DNA of 64,000 nucleotides from Paraburkholderia dioscoreae (GCF_902459535.1 NZ_LR699553.1:3596001-3660000), one strand, 5' to 3'. Shown: positions 15,925 to 24,421, numbered from the stretch's first letter. Notes: generated from the letters alone by a model not told the origin. Made by a program: numbers and translations.

Positions 15925-16016
15925 GCCGCTGGCTTCGTCACGGATTCGCGCCACACAAAGGCGCAAGCTGTTCGAATCATGAAAGCCACGGCATGCCGTG
16001 GCTTTTCTGTTTTTTC
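15925..16016 (+). promoter_or_regulatory. candidate attenuator: antiterminator segment and terminator upstream of argD
   Basis: The terminator is the perfect palindrome AAAGCCACGGCA / TGCCGTGGCTTT (15982-16005) followed by TCTGTTTTTT. A segment at 15925-15935, GCCGCTGGCTT, repeats the terminator's 3' arm with one extra C and can therefore pair with the 5' arm AAGCCACGGC (15983-15992) and block the terminator. It begins five bases after the leader stop, so a ribosome that finishes the peptide would cover it (terminator forms). One stalled at the Arg codons would leave it free (read-through into argD). If this is instead a simple leader terminator, the transcript would be a short RNA of about 145 nt. 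Confidence 0.55.
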
Positions 16017-16082
16017 GGCTCTTATTTTGTAGTTGGCCAAACTTCATCCACCCTTTACCCCCGTTGTCTGGAGCCTGCCGTC

Positions 16083-17267
16083 ATGAATTTCAATGAGTAT
16101 CCGATCGAGTCGCTGATGTACATCACGAACCGGCCCGAAATCGTTTTCACGCACGGCAAAGGCTCGTGGCTCTACGACAACAACGGCAAGCGATATCTGG
16201 ACTTCATCCAGGGCTGGGCGGTCAACAGCCTCGGCCATTGCAACGACGGCATGATCGAAGCGCTGAACAAACAGGCGCAATTGCTGATCAACCCGTCGCC
16301 GGCCTTCTACAACGAGCCGATGGCGAAACTCGCCGGCCTGCTCACGCAACACAGCTGTTTCGACAAGGTGTTCTTCGCGAACAGCGGCGCCGAAGCCAAC
16401 GAAGGCGCGATCAAGCTCGCGCGCAAGTGGGGCAAGAAGTTCAAGGACGGCGCGTTCGAGATCATCACGTTCGATCACAGCTTCCATGGCCGCACGCTGG
16501 CCACCATGTCGGCCAGCGGCAAGCCGGGCTGGGACACGATCTACGCACCGCAAGTGCCGGGCTTTCCGAAGGCGGACCTGAACGATATCGCGTCGGTGGA
16601 AAAACTCATCAATGCGAAGACCGTGGCCGTGATGCTCGAACCGATTCAGGGCGAAGGCGGCGTGATTCCCGCCACGCGCGAGTTCATGCAGCAACTGCGC
16701 GCGCTGACGAAAAAGCACAACCTGCTGCTGATCGTCGACGAAGTGCAAAGCGGCTGCGGCCGCGCGGGCACGCTGTTCGCGTACGAGCTGTCGGGCATCG
16801 AACCGGACATCATGACGCTCGGCAAGGGCATCGGCGGCGGCGTGCCGCTCGCGGCGCTGCTCTCGAAAGCGGCCGTCGCCGTGTTCGAAGCGGGCGACCA
16901 GGGCGGCACCTACAACGGCAATCCGCTGATGACGGCAGTCGGCTACTCGGTAATCTCGCAACTCACCGCGCCGGGCTTCCTCGAAAGCGTGCGCGCGCGC
17001 GGCGAGTATCTGCGCTCGAAACTGCTGGAGTTGTCGGAAGAACGCGGCTTCCTGGGCGAACGCGGTGAAGGCCTGTTGCGCGCGCTGCTGCTCGGCAAGG
17101 ACATCGGCAACCAGATCGTCGAAAAGGCGCGCAACATGCAGCCTGACGGCCTGCTGCTGAACGCGGCGCGTCCGAACCTGCTGCGCTTCATGCCAGCGCT
17201 GAATGTGACCAACGAAGAAATCGACCAGATGATGGCGATGCTGCGTTCGATTCTCGACACGCTGTAA
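16083..17267 (+). CDS. argD: acetylornithine aminotransferase
   Basis: 394 residues from ATG 16083 (MNFNEYPIESLMY). A longer in-frame upstream extension runs through the terminator hairpin and is rejected. This is a class-III PLP aminotransferase. Visible are FFANSGAEANEGAIKLAR (PLP phosphate site), HSFHGRTLATMSASG, EPIQGEGGV, LLIVDEVQSGCGRAGTLFAYE and the Schiff-base lysine region LGKGIGGGVPLAALL. It converts N-acetylglutamate semialdehyde to N-acetylornithine in arginine synthesis, and many ArgD proteins also act as succinyl-diaminopimelate aminotransferase. The attenuator-like leader upstream fits arginine-responsive control. The gene is followed 18 bp later by a GNAT gene on the same strand. 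Confidence 0.88.
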   Translation: MNFNEYPIESLMYITNRPEIVFTHGKGSWLYDNNGKRYLDFIQGWAVNSLGHCNDGMIEALNKQAQLLINPSPAFYNEPMAKLAGLLTQHSCFDKVFFANSGAEANEGAIKLARKWGKKFKDGAFEIITFDHSFHGRTLATMSASGKPGWDTIYAPQVPGFPKADLNDIASVEKLINAKTVAVMLEPIQGEGGVIPATREFMQQLRALTKKHNLLLIVDEVQSGCGRAGTLFAYELSGIEPDIMTLGKGIGGGVPLAALLSKAAVAVFEAGDQGGTYNGNPLMTAVGYSVISQLTAPGFLESVRARGEYLRSKLLELSEERGFLGERGEGLLRALLLGKDIGNQIVEKARNMQPDGLLLNAARPNLLRFMPALNVTNEEIDQMMAMLRSILDTL

Positions 17268-17285
17268 TCGGACGGGACTGCGTGT

Positions 17286-17759
17286 ATGACGTCGAGCGCA
17301 ACGCTGTCGATCCGATGCTTCGAAGCGCGCGACACCGATGCCGTGGTCGCGCTGTGGCAGCAAGCCTTCCCGGAGTATCGGGACGTCACGAGGCCGCAGC
17401 GCAATCCGCATCTGTCGATCGCCAACAAGCTGGCGACGCAGCCGGAACTGTTCTTTGTCGCGGTACTCGGCGAGCGGATCGTCGGCACGGTGATGGGCGG
17501 CTACGACGGCCATCGCGGCTGGCTGTATTCGCTCGCGGTGGATGAATCGCTGCGTCGTCATGGAATCGGCACGCGGCTCGTCGCGCATGTCGAACGCGCG
17601 CTGACGGAGCGTGGCTGCCCGAAACTGAATCTGCAGGTATTGTCCGCGAAGGCCGACGTGCGCGCGTTTTACGAGGCGCTCGGTTATCGCGCCGACGCCG
17701 TGATCAGTCTCGGCAAGCGTCTGGGTGAATTGGCGGACCCGGTGGCAACGACCACCTAG
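17286..17759 (+). CDS. ypeA: GNAT-family acetyltransferase (YpeA-like)
   Basis: 157 residues. GNAT fold with the acetyl-CoA binding motif A (WLYSLAVDESLRRHGIGTRLVAHVERAL, residues about 79-107) and the motif B region FYEALGYRAD. It resembles E. coli YpeA, an uncharacterised acetyltransferase sometimes annotated as RimI-like. The target is unknown. It follows argD with 18 bp between stop and start and ends at a bidirectional terminator, so the two are probably co-transcribed. Confidence 0.85.
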   Translation: MTSSATLSIRCFEARDTDAVVALWQQAFPEYRDVTRPQRNPHLSIANKLATQPELFFVAVLGERIVGTVMGGYDGHRGWLYSLAVDESLRRHGIGTRLVAHVERALTERGCPKLNLQVLSAKADVRAFYEALGYRADAVISLGKRLGELADPVATTT

Positions 17760-17778
17760 ACGCGCGCCTCGCCAAATA

Positions 17779-17816
17779 GAAAAAGGTCGCATGCGAAAAC
17801 GCATGCGACCTTTTTT
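17779..17816. terminator. bidirectional intrinsic terminator between ypeA and livF
   Basis: AAAAGGTCGCATGCG (17781-17795) pairs with CGCATGCGACCTTTT (17800-17814), loop AAAA. An A-run on the left and a T-run on the right serve both convergent genes. Confidence 0.9.
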
Positions 17817-17841
17817 CATACGTATAGCAAACTAACCGGGT

Positions 17842-18558
17842 TCATTCACCCAGATACGCTGCCCGCACCTTCGGATCATCCAGCATCTGCTTCGCGTCAC
17901 CCGACATCGTGACCAGACCCGAGTCCATCACGTAGCCACGATTCGCGGCCTGCAACGCGAGCCGCGCGTTCTGCTCGACCAGCAGCACGGTCATGCCTTC
18001 AGCCGAAATCGCCCGCACCACCTCGAAGATCTTCTCGACCATGATCGGCGACAGCCCCATCGACGGCTCGTCCAGCAGCAGCAACTTGGGACGCGAGATG
18101 ATCGCGCGCGCCATCGCCAGCATCTGCTGTTCGCCGCCCGAGAGCGTGCCCGCGTATTGCGTCGCGCGCTCTTTCAAACGCGGGAAGAAGCCGAACATGC
18201 GATCCACGTCCGCCTTGATGCCGTCCGTGTCGGTACGCAGATAGGCGCCCATCTGCATGTTCTCGATGATCGACATGCGCGCGAAAATACCGCGGCCTTC
18301 CGGCACCATCGCGAGACCGCGCTTGAGCAGCAGATGCGGCGGAATGCCCTTGATCGACTCGCCCATGTACTCGATGTCGCCGATCGTGTAAGGCTTCAGA
18401 CCCGTGATCGCCTTCATCGTCGTGGTCTTGCCCGCGCCGTTCGCGCCGATCAGCGTGACCAGTTCGCCCTGCGCGACTTCGAGATCGATGCCCTTGACTG
18501 CCTGAATGCCGCCGTAATTGACCTGCAGGCTCTTGATTTTCAACATTGCCGTTGCCAT
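17842..18558 (-). CDS. livF: branched-chain amino-acid ABC transporter ATPase LivF
   Basis: 238 residues from ATG 18558 (MATAMLKIKSLQVNYGG). A longer upstream frame overlaps livG and is rejected. It has Walker A GANGAGKT, signature LSGGEQQML and Walker B LLLDEPSMGL, with the LivF-type end RAAYLGE. With LivG it forms the ATPase pair driving LivHM. Its ATG shares one base with the livG stop (TAATG), which indicates translational coupling. It is the last gene of the liv operon. Confidence 0.93.
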   Translation of the reverse strand: MATAMLKIKSLQVNYGGIQAVKGIDLEVAQGELVTLIGANGAGKTTTMKAITGLKPYTIGDIEYMGESIKGIPPHLLLKRGLAMVPEGRGIFARMSIIENMQMGAYLRTDTDGIKADVDRMFGFFPRLKERATQYAGTLSGGEQQMLAMARAIISRPKLLLLDEPSMGLSPIMVEKIFEVVRAISAEGMTVLLVEQNARLALQAANRGYVMDSGLVTMSGDAKQMLDDPKVRAAYLGE

Positions 18559-19331
18559 TAGTGGACCCCCGCACCCAGATAAGCTTCGATCACCTTCGGA
18601 TCCTTCTGCACGTCCTGCGGCAGACCCTGGGCAATCACCTTGCCGTAGTCGAGCACCGTCATCTGGTTGCACAGACCCATCACGAGTTTCACGTCGTGTT
18701 CGATCAGCAGGATCGTCTTGCCGTCAGAGCGGATCTTGTCGAGCAGCTTGGTCAGTTCGACCTTCTCCGTCGCGTTCATGCCGGCGGCCGGTTCGTCCAG
18801 CGCCAGCAGTTTCGGATCCGTTGCCAAAGCACGCGCAATTTCCAGCCGACGCTGGTGACCGTACGACAGATTGCGCGACGTGTAGTCCGCGTACTGCGCA
18901 ATGCCGACGTACTCCAGCAGTTCGATCGCGCGCTCCTTGATCTCGCGCTCTTCCTTGCGCTCGGACGGTGTCTGGAACACCGCGCCGATCAAACCGTGCC
19001 TGGTGCGCACGTGACGGCCAACCATCACGTTTTCCAGCGCGGTCATGCCGCCAAAGAGGCGGATGTTCTGGAACGTACGCGCAATGCCCGCCTTCGCCAC
19101 CTGATAAACAGCGGTCGGCGTGTACGGCGTGCCGTCGAGCTTGAATTCGCCCGAATCCGGCGTGTACAGGCCCGTGATCACGTTGAAGAAGGTGGTCTTG
19201 CCGGCGCCGTTCGGGCCGATCAGACCGTAAATCTGCCCGGCCTTGATCTCAAGACCGACATCGGACAGCGCCTGCAAACCGCCGAAGCGTTTGTTCACGC
19301 CTTTGACGGACAGTCGAATGTTATCGCTCAT
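18558..19331 (-). CDS. livG: branched-chain amino-acid ABC transporter ATPase LivG
   Basis: 257 residues. Walker A GPNGAGKTT, signature LSYGHQRRLEIARAL (the LivG variant of the signature), Walker B LLALDEPAAGM, and the LivG-specific TRTFQNIRLFGGMTALENVMVG. It forms a heterodimer with LivF. It lies 18 bp downstream of livM on the same strand. Confidence 0.94.
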   Translation of the reverse strand: MSDNIRLSVKGVNKRFGGLQALSDVGLEIKAGQIYGLIGPNGAGKTTFFNVITGLYTPDSGEFKLDGTPYTPTAVYQVAKAGIARTFQNIRLFGGMTALENVMVGRHVRTRHGLIGAVFQTPSERKEEREIKERAIELLEYVGIAQYADYTSRNLSYGHQRRLEIARALATDPKLLALDEPAAGMNATEKVELTKLLDKIRSDGKTILLIEHDVKLVMGLCNQMTVLDYGKVIAQGLPQDVQKDPKVIEAYLGAGVH

Positions 19332-19349
19332 ATTTATTCTCCGTGTCCG

Positions 19350-20519
19350 TTAGACCCGCACCGGCTTCTTGCCATTGCGCTTCGACAGTTTCGCAATCTT
19401 GTCTTCATGCTTGGGCGACGGCCACAAGCCTTCCGAGCGGTACAGCATGATCAGCACCATCGCGAGTGCGTAGACCAGCTGACGGATCACTTCCGTGTCG
19501 ACGATTTCATGGCCGAAGATCATGTTCTGCAGCGGACCCATCGTCGAGCGCAGGAATTCCGGCAGCACGGCGAGCAGCACCGCGCCGAGAATCACGCCCG
19601 GGATGTGGCCCATACCGCCCAGCACCACGCACGCCAGCACCACGATCGATTCCGGCAGCGTGAACGATTCCGGCGACACGAAGCCCTGGAACGAGCCGAA
19701 CATCGCGCCCGACAGACCGCCGAACGAAGCGCCCATCGCGAACGCCAGCAGCTTCACGTTGCGGGTGTTGATGCCCATTGCCTTGGCGGCGATTTCGTCT
19801 TCGCGGATCGCGGCCCACGCACGGCCGATACGCGAGTGCTGCAAACGCGTACACACCCAGATCACGACCAATGCGGCGATCACGAACAGGTAGTAGTACG
19901 AGTACACCGACGGGAACTGGAAACCGAACAGCGAGTGCGTCTGCGCCAGGCTGAAGTCGCCCAGGTGCACCGGGTCGATCGCCGTGATCCCCTTCGGGCC
20001 GTTGGTGATATTCACCGGACGGTCGAGGTTGTTCATGAAGATCCGCACGATTTCCCCGAAGCCCAACGTCACGATGGCGAGGTAGTCGCCACGCAGACGC
20101 AGCGTCGGCGCGCCGAGCAGCACGCCGAACAGCGCGGCTAGACCCATCGCGCACGGCACGATGATCAGGAACGGCACGTGCAGCCCGTTCGGCGCGAGGT
20201 GCGCAATCCACTCGAACTGCGTGGACAGGTGCGGCGAACTCAGCAGCGCTGCAACGTAGGCGCCCACCGCGTAGAACGCAATGTAGCCCAGGTCGAGCAG
20301 GCCGGCGAAGCCGACCACCACGTTGAGGCCGAGCGCGAGCATCACGTACAGCATCGCGAAGTCGAGCACGCGGACCCAGTAGTTGCCGCCCGCCGTGCCG
20401 ATGATCATCGGCGCGGCGATCACGCAAATTGCGGTGATGATGCCGACCGTCAGCGTCTTGGTCAGGTTCTTTTCAGGGATGAGCGTCGTGGACGGCTCGA
20501 TCGGTTGAATTGAGGTCAT
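19350..20519 (-). CDS. livM: branched-chain amino-acid ABC transporter permease LivM
   Basis: 389 residues. A cytosolic N-terminal tail of about 25 residues is followed by multiple hydrophobic helices (YVMLALGLNVVVGFAGLLDLGYIAFYAVGAY is the LivM hallmark) and the coupling loop GRAWAAIREDEIAAKAMGIN. A basic Lys/Arg C-terminus follows. It pairs with LivH in the inner membrane to import Leu/Ile/Val. It begins 18 bp after the livH stop. Confidence 0.93.
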   Translation of the reverse strand: MTSIQPIEPSTTLIPEKNLTKTLTVGIITAICVIAAPMIIGTAGGNYWVRVLDFAMLYVMLALGLNVVVGFAGLLDLGYIAFYAVGAYVAALLSSPHLSTQFEWIAHLAPNGLHVPFLIIVPCAMGLAALFGVLLGAPTLRLRGDYLAIVTLGFGEIVRIFMNNLDRPVNITNGPKGITAIDPVHLGDFSLAQTHSLFGFQFPSVYSYYYLFVIAALVVIWVCTRLQHSRIGRAWAAIREDEIAAKAMGINTRNVKLLAFAMGASFGGLSGAMFGSFQGFVSPESFTLPESIVVLACVVLGGMGHIPGVILGAVLLAVLPEFLRSTMGPLQNMIFGHEIVDTEVIRQLVYALAMVLIMLYRSEGLWPSPKHEDKIAKLSKRNGKKPVRV

Positions 20520-20537
20520 GTTTGCTTTCTCCCAGGA

Positions 20538-21488
20538 TCAGGCGCGATCCGCCACGCGTTCGCCGAGCAGGCCCGACGGACGGAACACCAGCACGATGAT
20601 CAGCACGATGAAGGCGAACACGTCCTGATAGTTACTACCGAACACACCGCCGGTGAGGTTGCCGATGTAGCCAGCGCCCAGCTGCTCGATCAGGCCGAGC
20701 AGCACGCCGCCCACCATCGCGCCGCCGAGATTGCCGATACCGCCGAGCACTGCTGCGGTAAAGGCCTTCAGGCCGGGGATGAAGCCCATATAGAAGTGTG
20801 CGTTGCCGTATTCCGATGCGATCATCACGCCGGCCAGAGCGGCAAGCGCCGAGCCGATCATGAAAGTCGCCGAGATCACGAAGTTCGGGTTCACGCCCAT
20901 CAGCGACGCATTGCCCGGGTTCTCGGCGATGGCTCGCATCGCGCGGCCGAGCTTGGTTTTGTGCACGAGCAGCAGCAGGCCGCCCATCACGAGGAACGCC
21001 ACCACGATGATCACGATTTCGGTCATCGAGATCACGGCTCCCGGCGTCGTGTCCGTGGCCTTGATCACGTTGAGCGGGTCGGTGGGCAACAGCTGCGGGA
21101 ACGGCAGCGGATTGCGCGACCAGATCATCATGGCCAGCGTCTGCAGCAGGATCGACACACCGATCGCGGTGATCAGCGGGGCGAGACGCGGTGCTTTACG
21201 CAACGGCCGGTAAGCCACGCGCTCGATCGTGTAGCCGACAACCGCGCACACGATGGCCGCGATGATCAGCGCGATGACGAGCGTCGGCACATTGCCGAGG
21301 CCGGGGAAGTGGTTCTGCAGCACGCCTATGGCTGAGAGCGCGACCATCGCGCCCACCATCAACACATCGCCATGCGCGAAGTTGATGATGCCCAGAATGC
21401 CGTAAACCATCGTATAGCCCAGTGCGATGATGGCGTAAACGCTGCCAAGCACCAGCCCGTTGAGAACCTGCTGGATGAAAATATCCAT
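20538..21488 (-). CDS. livH: branched-chain amino-acid ABC transporter permease LivH
   Basis: 316 residues. The N-terminus MDIFIQQVLNGLVLGSVYAI and the motif GYTMVYGILGIINFAHGD are typical of LivH. The coupling loop is RAMRAIAENPGNASLMGVN. AAGGAG lies seven bases upstream of the ATG. It is the first gene of livHMGF, separated by 230 bp from livK, whose terminator lies in that gap. The binding protein can therefore be expressed in excess over the membrane complex. Confidence 0.93.
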   Translation of the reverse strand: MDIFIQQVLNGLVLGSVYAIIALGYTMVYGILGIINFAHGDVLMVGAMVALSAIGVLQNHFPGLGNVPTLVIALIIAAIVCAVVGYTIERVAYRPLRKAPRLAPLITAIGVSILLQTLAMMIWSRNPLPFPQLLPTDPLNVIKATDTTPGAVISMTEIVIIVVAFLVMGGLLLLVHKTKLGRAMRAIAENPGNASLMGVNPNFVISATFMIGSALAALAGVMIASEYGNAHFYMGFIPGLKAFTAAVLGGIGNLGGAMVGGVLLGLIEQLGAGYIGNLTGGVFGSNYQDVFAFIVLIIVLVFRPSGLLGERVADRA

Positions 21489-21665
21489 TTAATGCTCCTT
21501 AGCCCGTGCGACTGGATTCGCGTTCTTCATCAGCCGGTGGGCGGTGATGCGGTACGCCAATCTCAACGGCACTGCGGGTACTGATGTAAAAGACCGGTAA
21601 GGGTTATCCGCTGCCGGTTCGCCTTGGCAACTGGATGACAGTCGCGGGCTCGCCTTGGGCGGATG

Positions 21666-21699
21666 CAAAAACGGCACCGTTGGGTGGTTTCGGTGCCGT
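21666..21699 (-). terminator. terminator after livK (livK/livH junction)
   Basis: On the minus strand ACGGCACCG (21699-21691) pairs with CGGTGCCGT (21679-21671), then TTTTTGC. It likely limits read-through from livK into livHMGF. Confidence 0.75.
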
Positions 21700-21718
21700 C
21701 AGGCTGAACGTCCCGTCA

Positions 21719-22918
21719 TCACATCTTCACGACGTCGAGGACCGCTTTTTTGCCGTCCTTGAAGTCGTAAAGCGTAATGGCGCCCTCTTTCAAATCACCC
21801 TTGTCGTCGAACGCGATGTGACCGATTACCCCGTTGTAATCGGTCGATGGCATCGCAGCCAGCACCTTGGGCGCCTCGATAGAATTAGCGCGCTTCATTG
21901 CATCGACAATCACGTACACAGCGTCATACGTGAACGGCGCGTAAATCTGCACCGGCGTGTGGAAGCGGTCCACGTACTTCTTCTCGAAGTCCGCTCCCTT
22001 GTCCATTTTCGAAAGCGCAAGTCCCGCCTCCGAACAGACCAGGTTTTGCACGGCGGTTCCCGCCAGCTCACCCACCTTGTCGGTACACACACCGTCGCCG
22101 CCAAGGATTTTTGCCCTGATACCGAGCGCCGCCGCCTGTTTGGTAAACGGCCCGCCCGTCGCGTCCATGCCGCCGAACATGATCACGTCCGGCTGAACAC
22201 TTTTGATCTTTGTGAGGATGGCCCGGAAATCCGTGGCCCGGTCGTTCGTCGCTTCCCGCGCGACGATCTTCGCTCCGCTCGCCTCTACGGTCTTCGCGAA
22301 TTCGTCCGCGAGCCCCTTACCGTAGGCGGTTGCATCGTCCACTATGGCGATGCGTTTGGCGCCCAACGCCTTCGTGGCGTAATCGGCGAGCGCCGGACCT
22401 TGTTGCGCGTCGGTGGCGACGACCCGGTAGGTCGTCTTGAAACCCTGCAGCGTGTACGCCGGATTCGTCGACGACGGCGAGATCTGCACGATGCTCGCAT
22501 CGCTATAGATCTTCGAAGCCGGAATCGACACGCCCGAATTCAGGTGGCCGACCACCGCCACCACGTGATCGTCGACCAGCTTCTGCGCGACCGCCGTTCC
22601 CGTTTTCGGGTCCGCGGCATCGTCTTGCGCATCGAGCTCCAACTGGATCTTGTGGCCGTCGATGGTCAAACCCTGCGTATTGATTTCCTCGACTGCCAGA
22701 CGCGCGCCGTTTTCGTTGTCCTTGCCCAGATGCGCAATACCGCCCGTCAAAGGGGCCGCATGACCGATCTTCACGATAGTCGCTTCACTCGCCGGTGCCG
22801 CTGCCGCCACAGCCGCAGATGCACCCGCTCCCGCCTCACCATCCTGTTTCTTGCCGCACGCGGTCAGCATCGCAACCGCGGCCGCGATGGACACGGCGTA
22901 AGCAAACTTGACTCGCAT
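21719..22918 (-). CDS. livK: branched-chain amino-acid-binding lipoprotein (LivJ/LivK type)
   Basis: 399 residues from ATG 22918 (MRVKFAYAVSIAAAV). A longer upstream frame is rejected because AGGAG sits nine bases before this ATG. The signal ends in a lipobox (LTAC, Cys21), unlike E. coli LivJ/K, which are soluble, so the protein is probably a lipoprotein. An Ala-rich linker follows (to about 45), then a type-I periplasmic binding fold: KIGHAAPLTGGIAHLGKDNENGARLAVEEIN, VVGHLNSGVSIPASKIY, VQISPSSTNP and FGGMDATGGPFTKQA. It is encoded upstream of livHMGF in the same orientation. Confidence 0.93.
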   Translation of the reverse strand: MRVKFAYAVSIAAAVAMLTACGKKQDGEAGAGASAAVAAAAPASEATIVKIGHAAPLTGGIAHLGKDNENGARLAVEEINTQGLTIDGHKIQLELDAQDDAADPKTGTAVAQKLVDDHVVAVVGHLNSGVSIPASKIYSDASIVQISPSSTNPAYTLQGFKTTYRVVATDAQQGPALADYATKALGAKRIAIVDDATAYGKGLADEFAKTVEASGAKIVAREATNDRATDFRAILTKIKSVQPDVIMFGGMDATGGPFTKQAAALGIRAKILGGDGVCTDKVGELAGTAVQNLVCSEAGLALSKMDKGADFEKKYVDRFHTPVQIYAPFTYDAVYVIVDAMKRANSIEAPKVLAAMPSTDYNGVIGHIAFDDKGDLKEGAITLYDFKDGKKAVLDVVKM

Positions 22919-22984
22919 TAAATAGGTCTCCTGCGCCTTGCAAAATCTATTGTCCGGAGACCCTGAGGCCTTGAGAACGCGCGC

Positions 22985-23012
22985 ATTGTAACTCCAATTT
23001 TGCGACGGGCAA
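22985..23012 (-). promoter_or_regulatory. livK promoter
   Basis: On the minus strand TTGCCC (23012-23007), 16-bp spacer, TACAAT (22990-22985). The leader to ATG 22918 is about 60 nt. Confidence 0.5.
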
Positions 23013-23410
23013 TATTGTTGAACCGCTGGGGTTTTCCTGCATTGCAACCTTATTTTGAGAGCGAAGACGATCAAAAGGCGCAACCGGGTTGCGCCTATTT
23101 TTCGTGCATCAGTTGCACCACCGTTGCACCCAATGGCATCAAGTGTTGCAGCGAATTTCCCGTGCGCCCGATTGCACCGGGGCTGGCGTTACGTATTACG
23201 TTTCTGCGGATATCGGGATATACGCACTATCTTAGTGCGTCAAAAAAACACGCAACCTGTTTAGCCCTCATTAAACGGGGACGTATCATGTTTAAATCTA
23301 TAAAAACCCGCATCACAATTCAAAGAAATTTGTGTGAGAGGACACCAAAATTGGTCCCACGCGATGATCTGACACTTTATGTAGAGTGCAGTTGCCAGGC
23401 GGCGAACATA
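23013..23410. other. AT-rich intergenic stretch with a hairpin and phased TTGCA repeats
   Basis: No gene is supportable in this 400-bp gap between livK and ispH. It contains a GC-rich hairpin, AGGCGCAAC (23076-23084) with GTTGCGCCT (23088-23096), flanked by AAAA and ATTTTT. It also has four TTGCA motifs (23113, 23124, 23146, 23172), a GCACTA-TCT-TAGTGC inverted repeat near 23225, and a minus-strand TTGACG-N17-TATCCC promoter-like pair near 23240. A plus-strand ATG at 23288 with GGGGAC upstream starts MFKSIKTRIT, like a membrane chemoreceptor N-terminus, but what follows is not protein-like. Confidence 0.35.
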
Positions 23411-23443
23411 AAAAAAGCGCGCCCTCGGGCGCGCTTTTCTTTC
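23411..23443. terminator. terminator of fkpB-ispH
   Basis: AAAAGCGCGCCC (23413-23424) pairs with GGGCGCGCTTTT (23427-23438). Flanking A and T runs allow use from either side. On the minus strand it follows ispH. Confidence 0.85.
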
Positions 23444-23459
23444 AGCAGTCAGCGAATTG

Positions 23460-24419
23460 TCAGGCGGGCAGACCCAAACCGCGTGGCAGCGGAAACGCGA
23501 TGTTTTCCTCGATGCCCTCTAGCGCGCGCACATTGCGCACGCCGAGTTCACGCAAACGGGCGATCACCGCCTGCGCCAGCACCTCCGGCGCCGAGGCGCC
23601 AGCCGTTACGCCGATGCGGCGCTTGCCCTCGACCCAGACCGCATCGATCTGATCGGGCGAGTCCACCATATAAGCAGGCACGCCGAGCTTCTCGGCCAAC
23701 TCGCGCAGCCGGTTGGAGTTCGAGCTATTCGGGCTGCCGACCACGATCACGACGTCGCACTGCGGTGCCATGAACTTCACCGCGTCCTGGCGGTTTTGCG
23801 TGGCGTAGCAGATATCCTGCTTTTTCGGTTCGCGGATGGACGGGTATTTGGCCTTCAAGGCGGCAATGATCTGGGCAGCGTCGTCGACCGACAGGGTGGT
23901 TTGCGTGACGAACGCGATCCGCTCGGGGTCGGCCAACTGCAAGGCCTGCACGTCTTCGATGTCTTCCACCAGATGCATGCCCTCGCCCGCCTGGCCCATC
24001 GTGCCTTCGACTTCGGGATGGCCCTTGTGACCGATCATGACGATGTCGAAGCCGTCCTGGCGCATCTTCGCGACCTCGATATGCACCTTGGTCACGAGCG
24101 GACATGTGGCGTCGTACACGCGCAGCCCGCGAGTCTCGGCTTCGGAACGCACTGCCCTCGACACGCCGTGCGCGCTGAAAATAACCGTGTTGCCGGGCGG
24201 CACCTCTTCAAGCCGTTCGATGAAGATCGCCCCCTTCTTGCGCAGATCCTCGACCACGTACGCGTTATGGACGATTTCGTGACGCACGTAGATCGGCGAG
24301 CCGTGCAGCTTGATAGCCCGCTCTACGATCTCGATCGCCCGGTCGACACCGGCACAGAACCCGCGCGGCTGCGCCAGCAGGATCTCGGTTTCAGCAAGAG
24401 TCGTATCCATAATGCTCAT
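23460..24419 (-). CDS. ispH: 4-hydroxy-3-methylbut-2-enyl diphosphate reductase (IspH)
   Basis: 319 residues. [4Fe-4S] enzyme for the last step of the MEP isoprenoid pathway (HMBPP to IPP and DMAPP). The three cluster cysteines are visible: PRGFCAGVDRAIE, YDATCPLVTKVH and QDICYATQNRQ. Other family motifs include YVRHEIVHN, SAHGV, GHKGHPEVEGTMGQ and GSPNSSNSNRL. It follows fkpB by 2 bp on the same strand, the same gene pair as in E. coli. The start may be ATG 24419 or ATG 24410 (MDTTLAETE). Confidence 0.95.
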   Translation of the reverse strand: MSIMDTTLAETEILLAQPRGFCAGVDRAIEIVERAIKLHGSPIYVRHEIVHNAYVVEDLRKKGAIFIERLEEVPPGNTVIFSAHGVSRAVRSEAETRGLRVYDATCPLVTKVHIEVAKMRQDGFDIVMIGHKGHPEVEGTMGQAGEGMHLVEDIEDVQALQLADPERIAFVTQTTLSVDDAAQIIAALKAKYPSIREPKKQDICYATQNRQDAVKFMAPQCDVVIVVGSPNSSNSNRLRELAEKLGVPAYMVDSPDQIDAVWVEGKRRIGVTAGASAPEVLAQAVIARLRELGVRNVRALEGIEENIAFPLPRGLGLPA

Positions 24420-24421
24420 GT

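Noticed and set aside
16044..17819. 591-codon open frame antisense to argD and ypeA
   Set aside because: Shadow frame. It crosses the terminators and both real genes and has no family-like motifs.
21489..21677. Minus-strand frame ending exactly at the livH ATG, as a possible leader peptide
   Set aside because: No enrichment in Leu/Ile/Val codons and no hairpin between it and livH.
23288..23410. Short frame starting MFKSIKTRIT, like a chemoreceptor N-terminus
   Set aside because: Only about ten residues resemble that family, and the frame continues through a terminator. Mentioned as a possible relic but not called.
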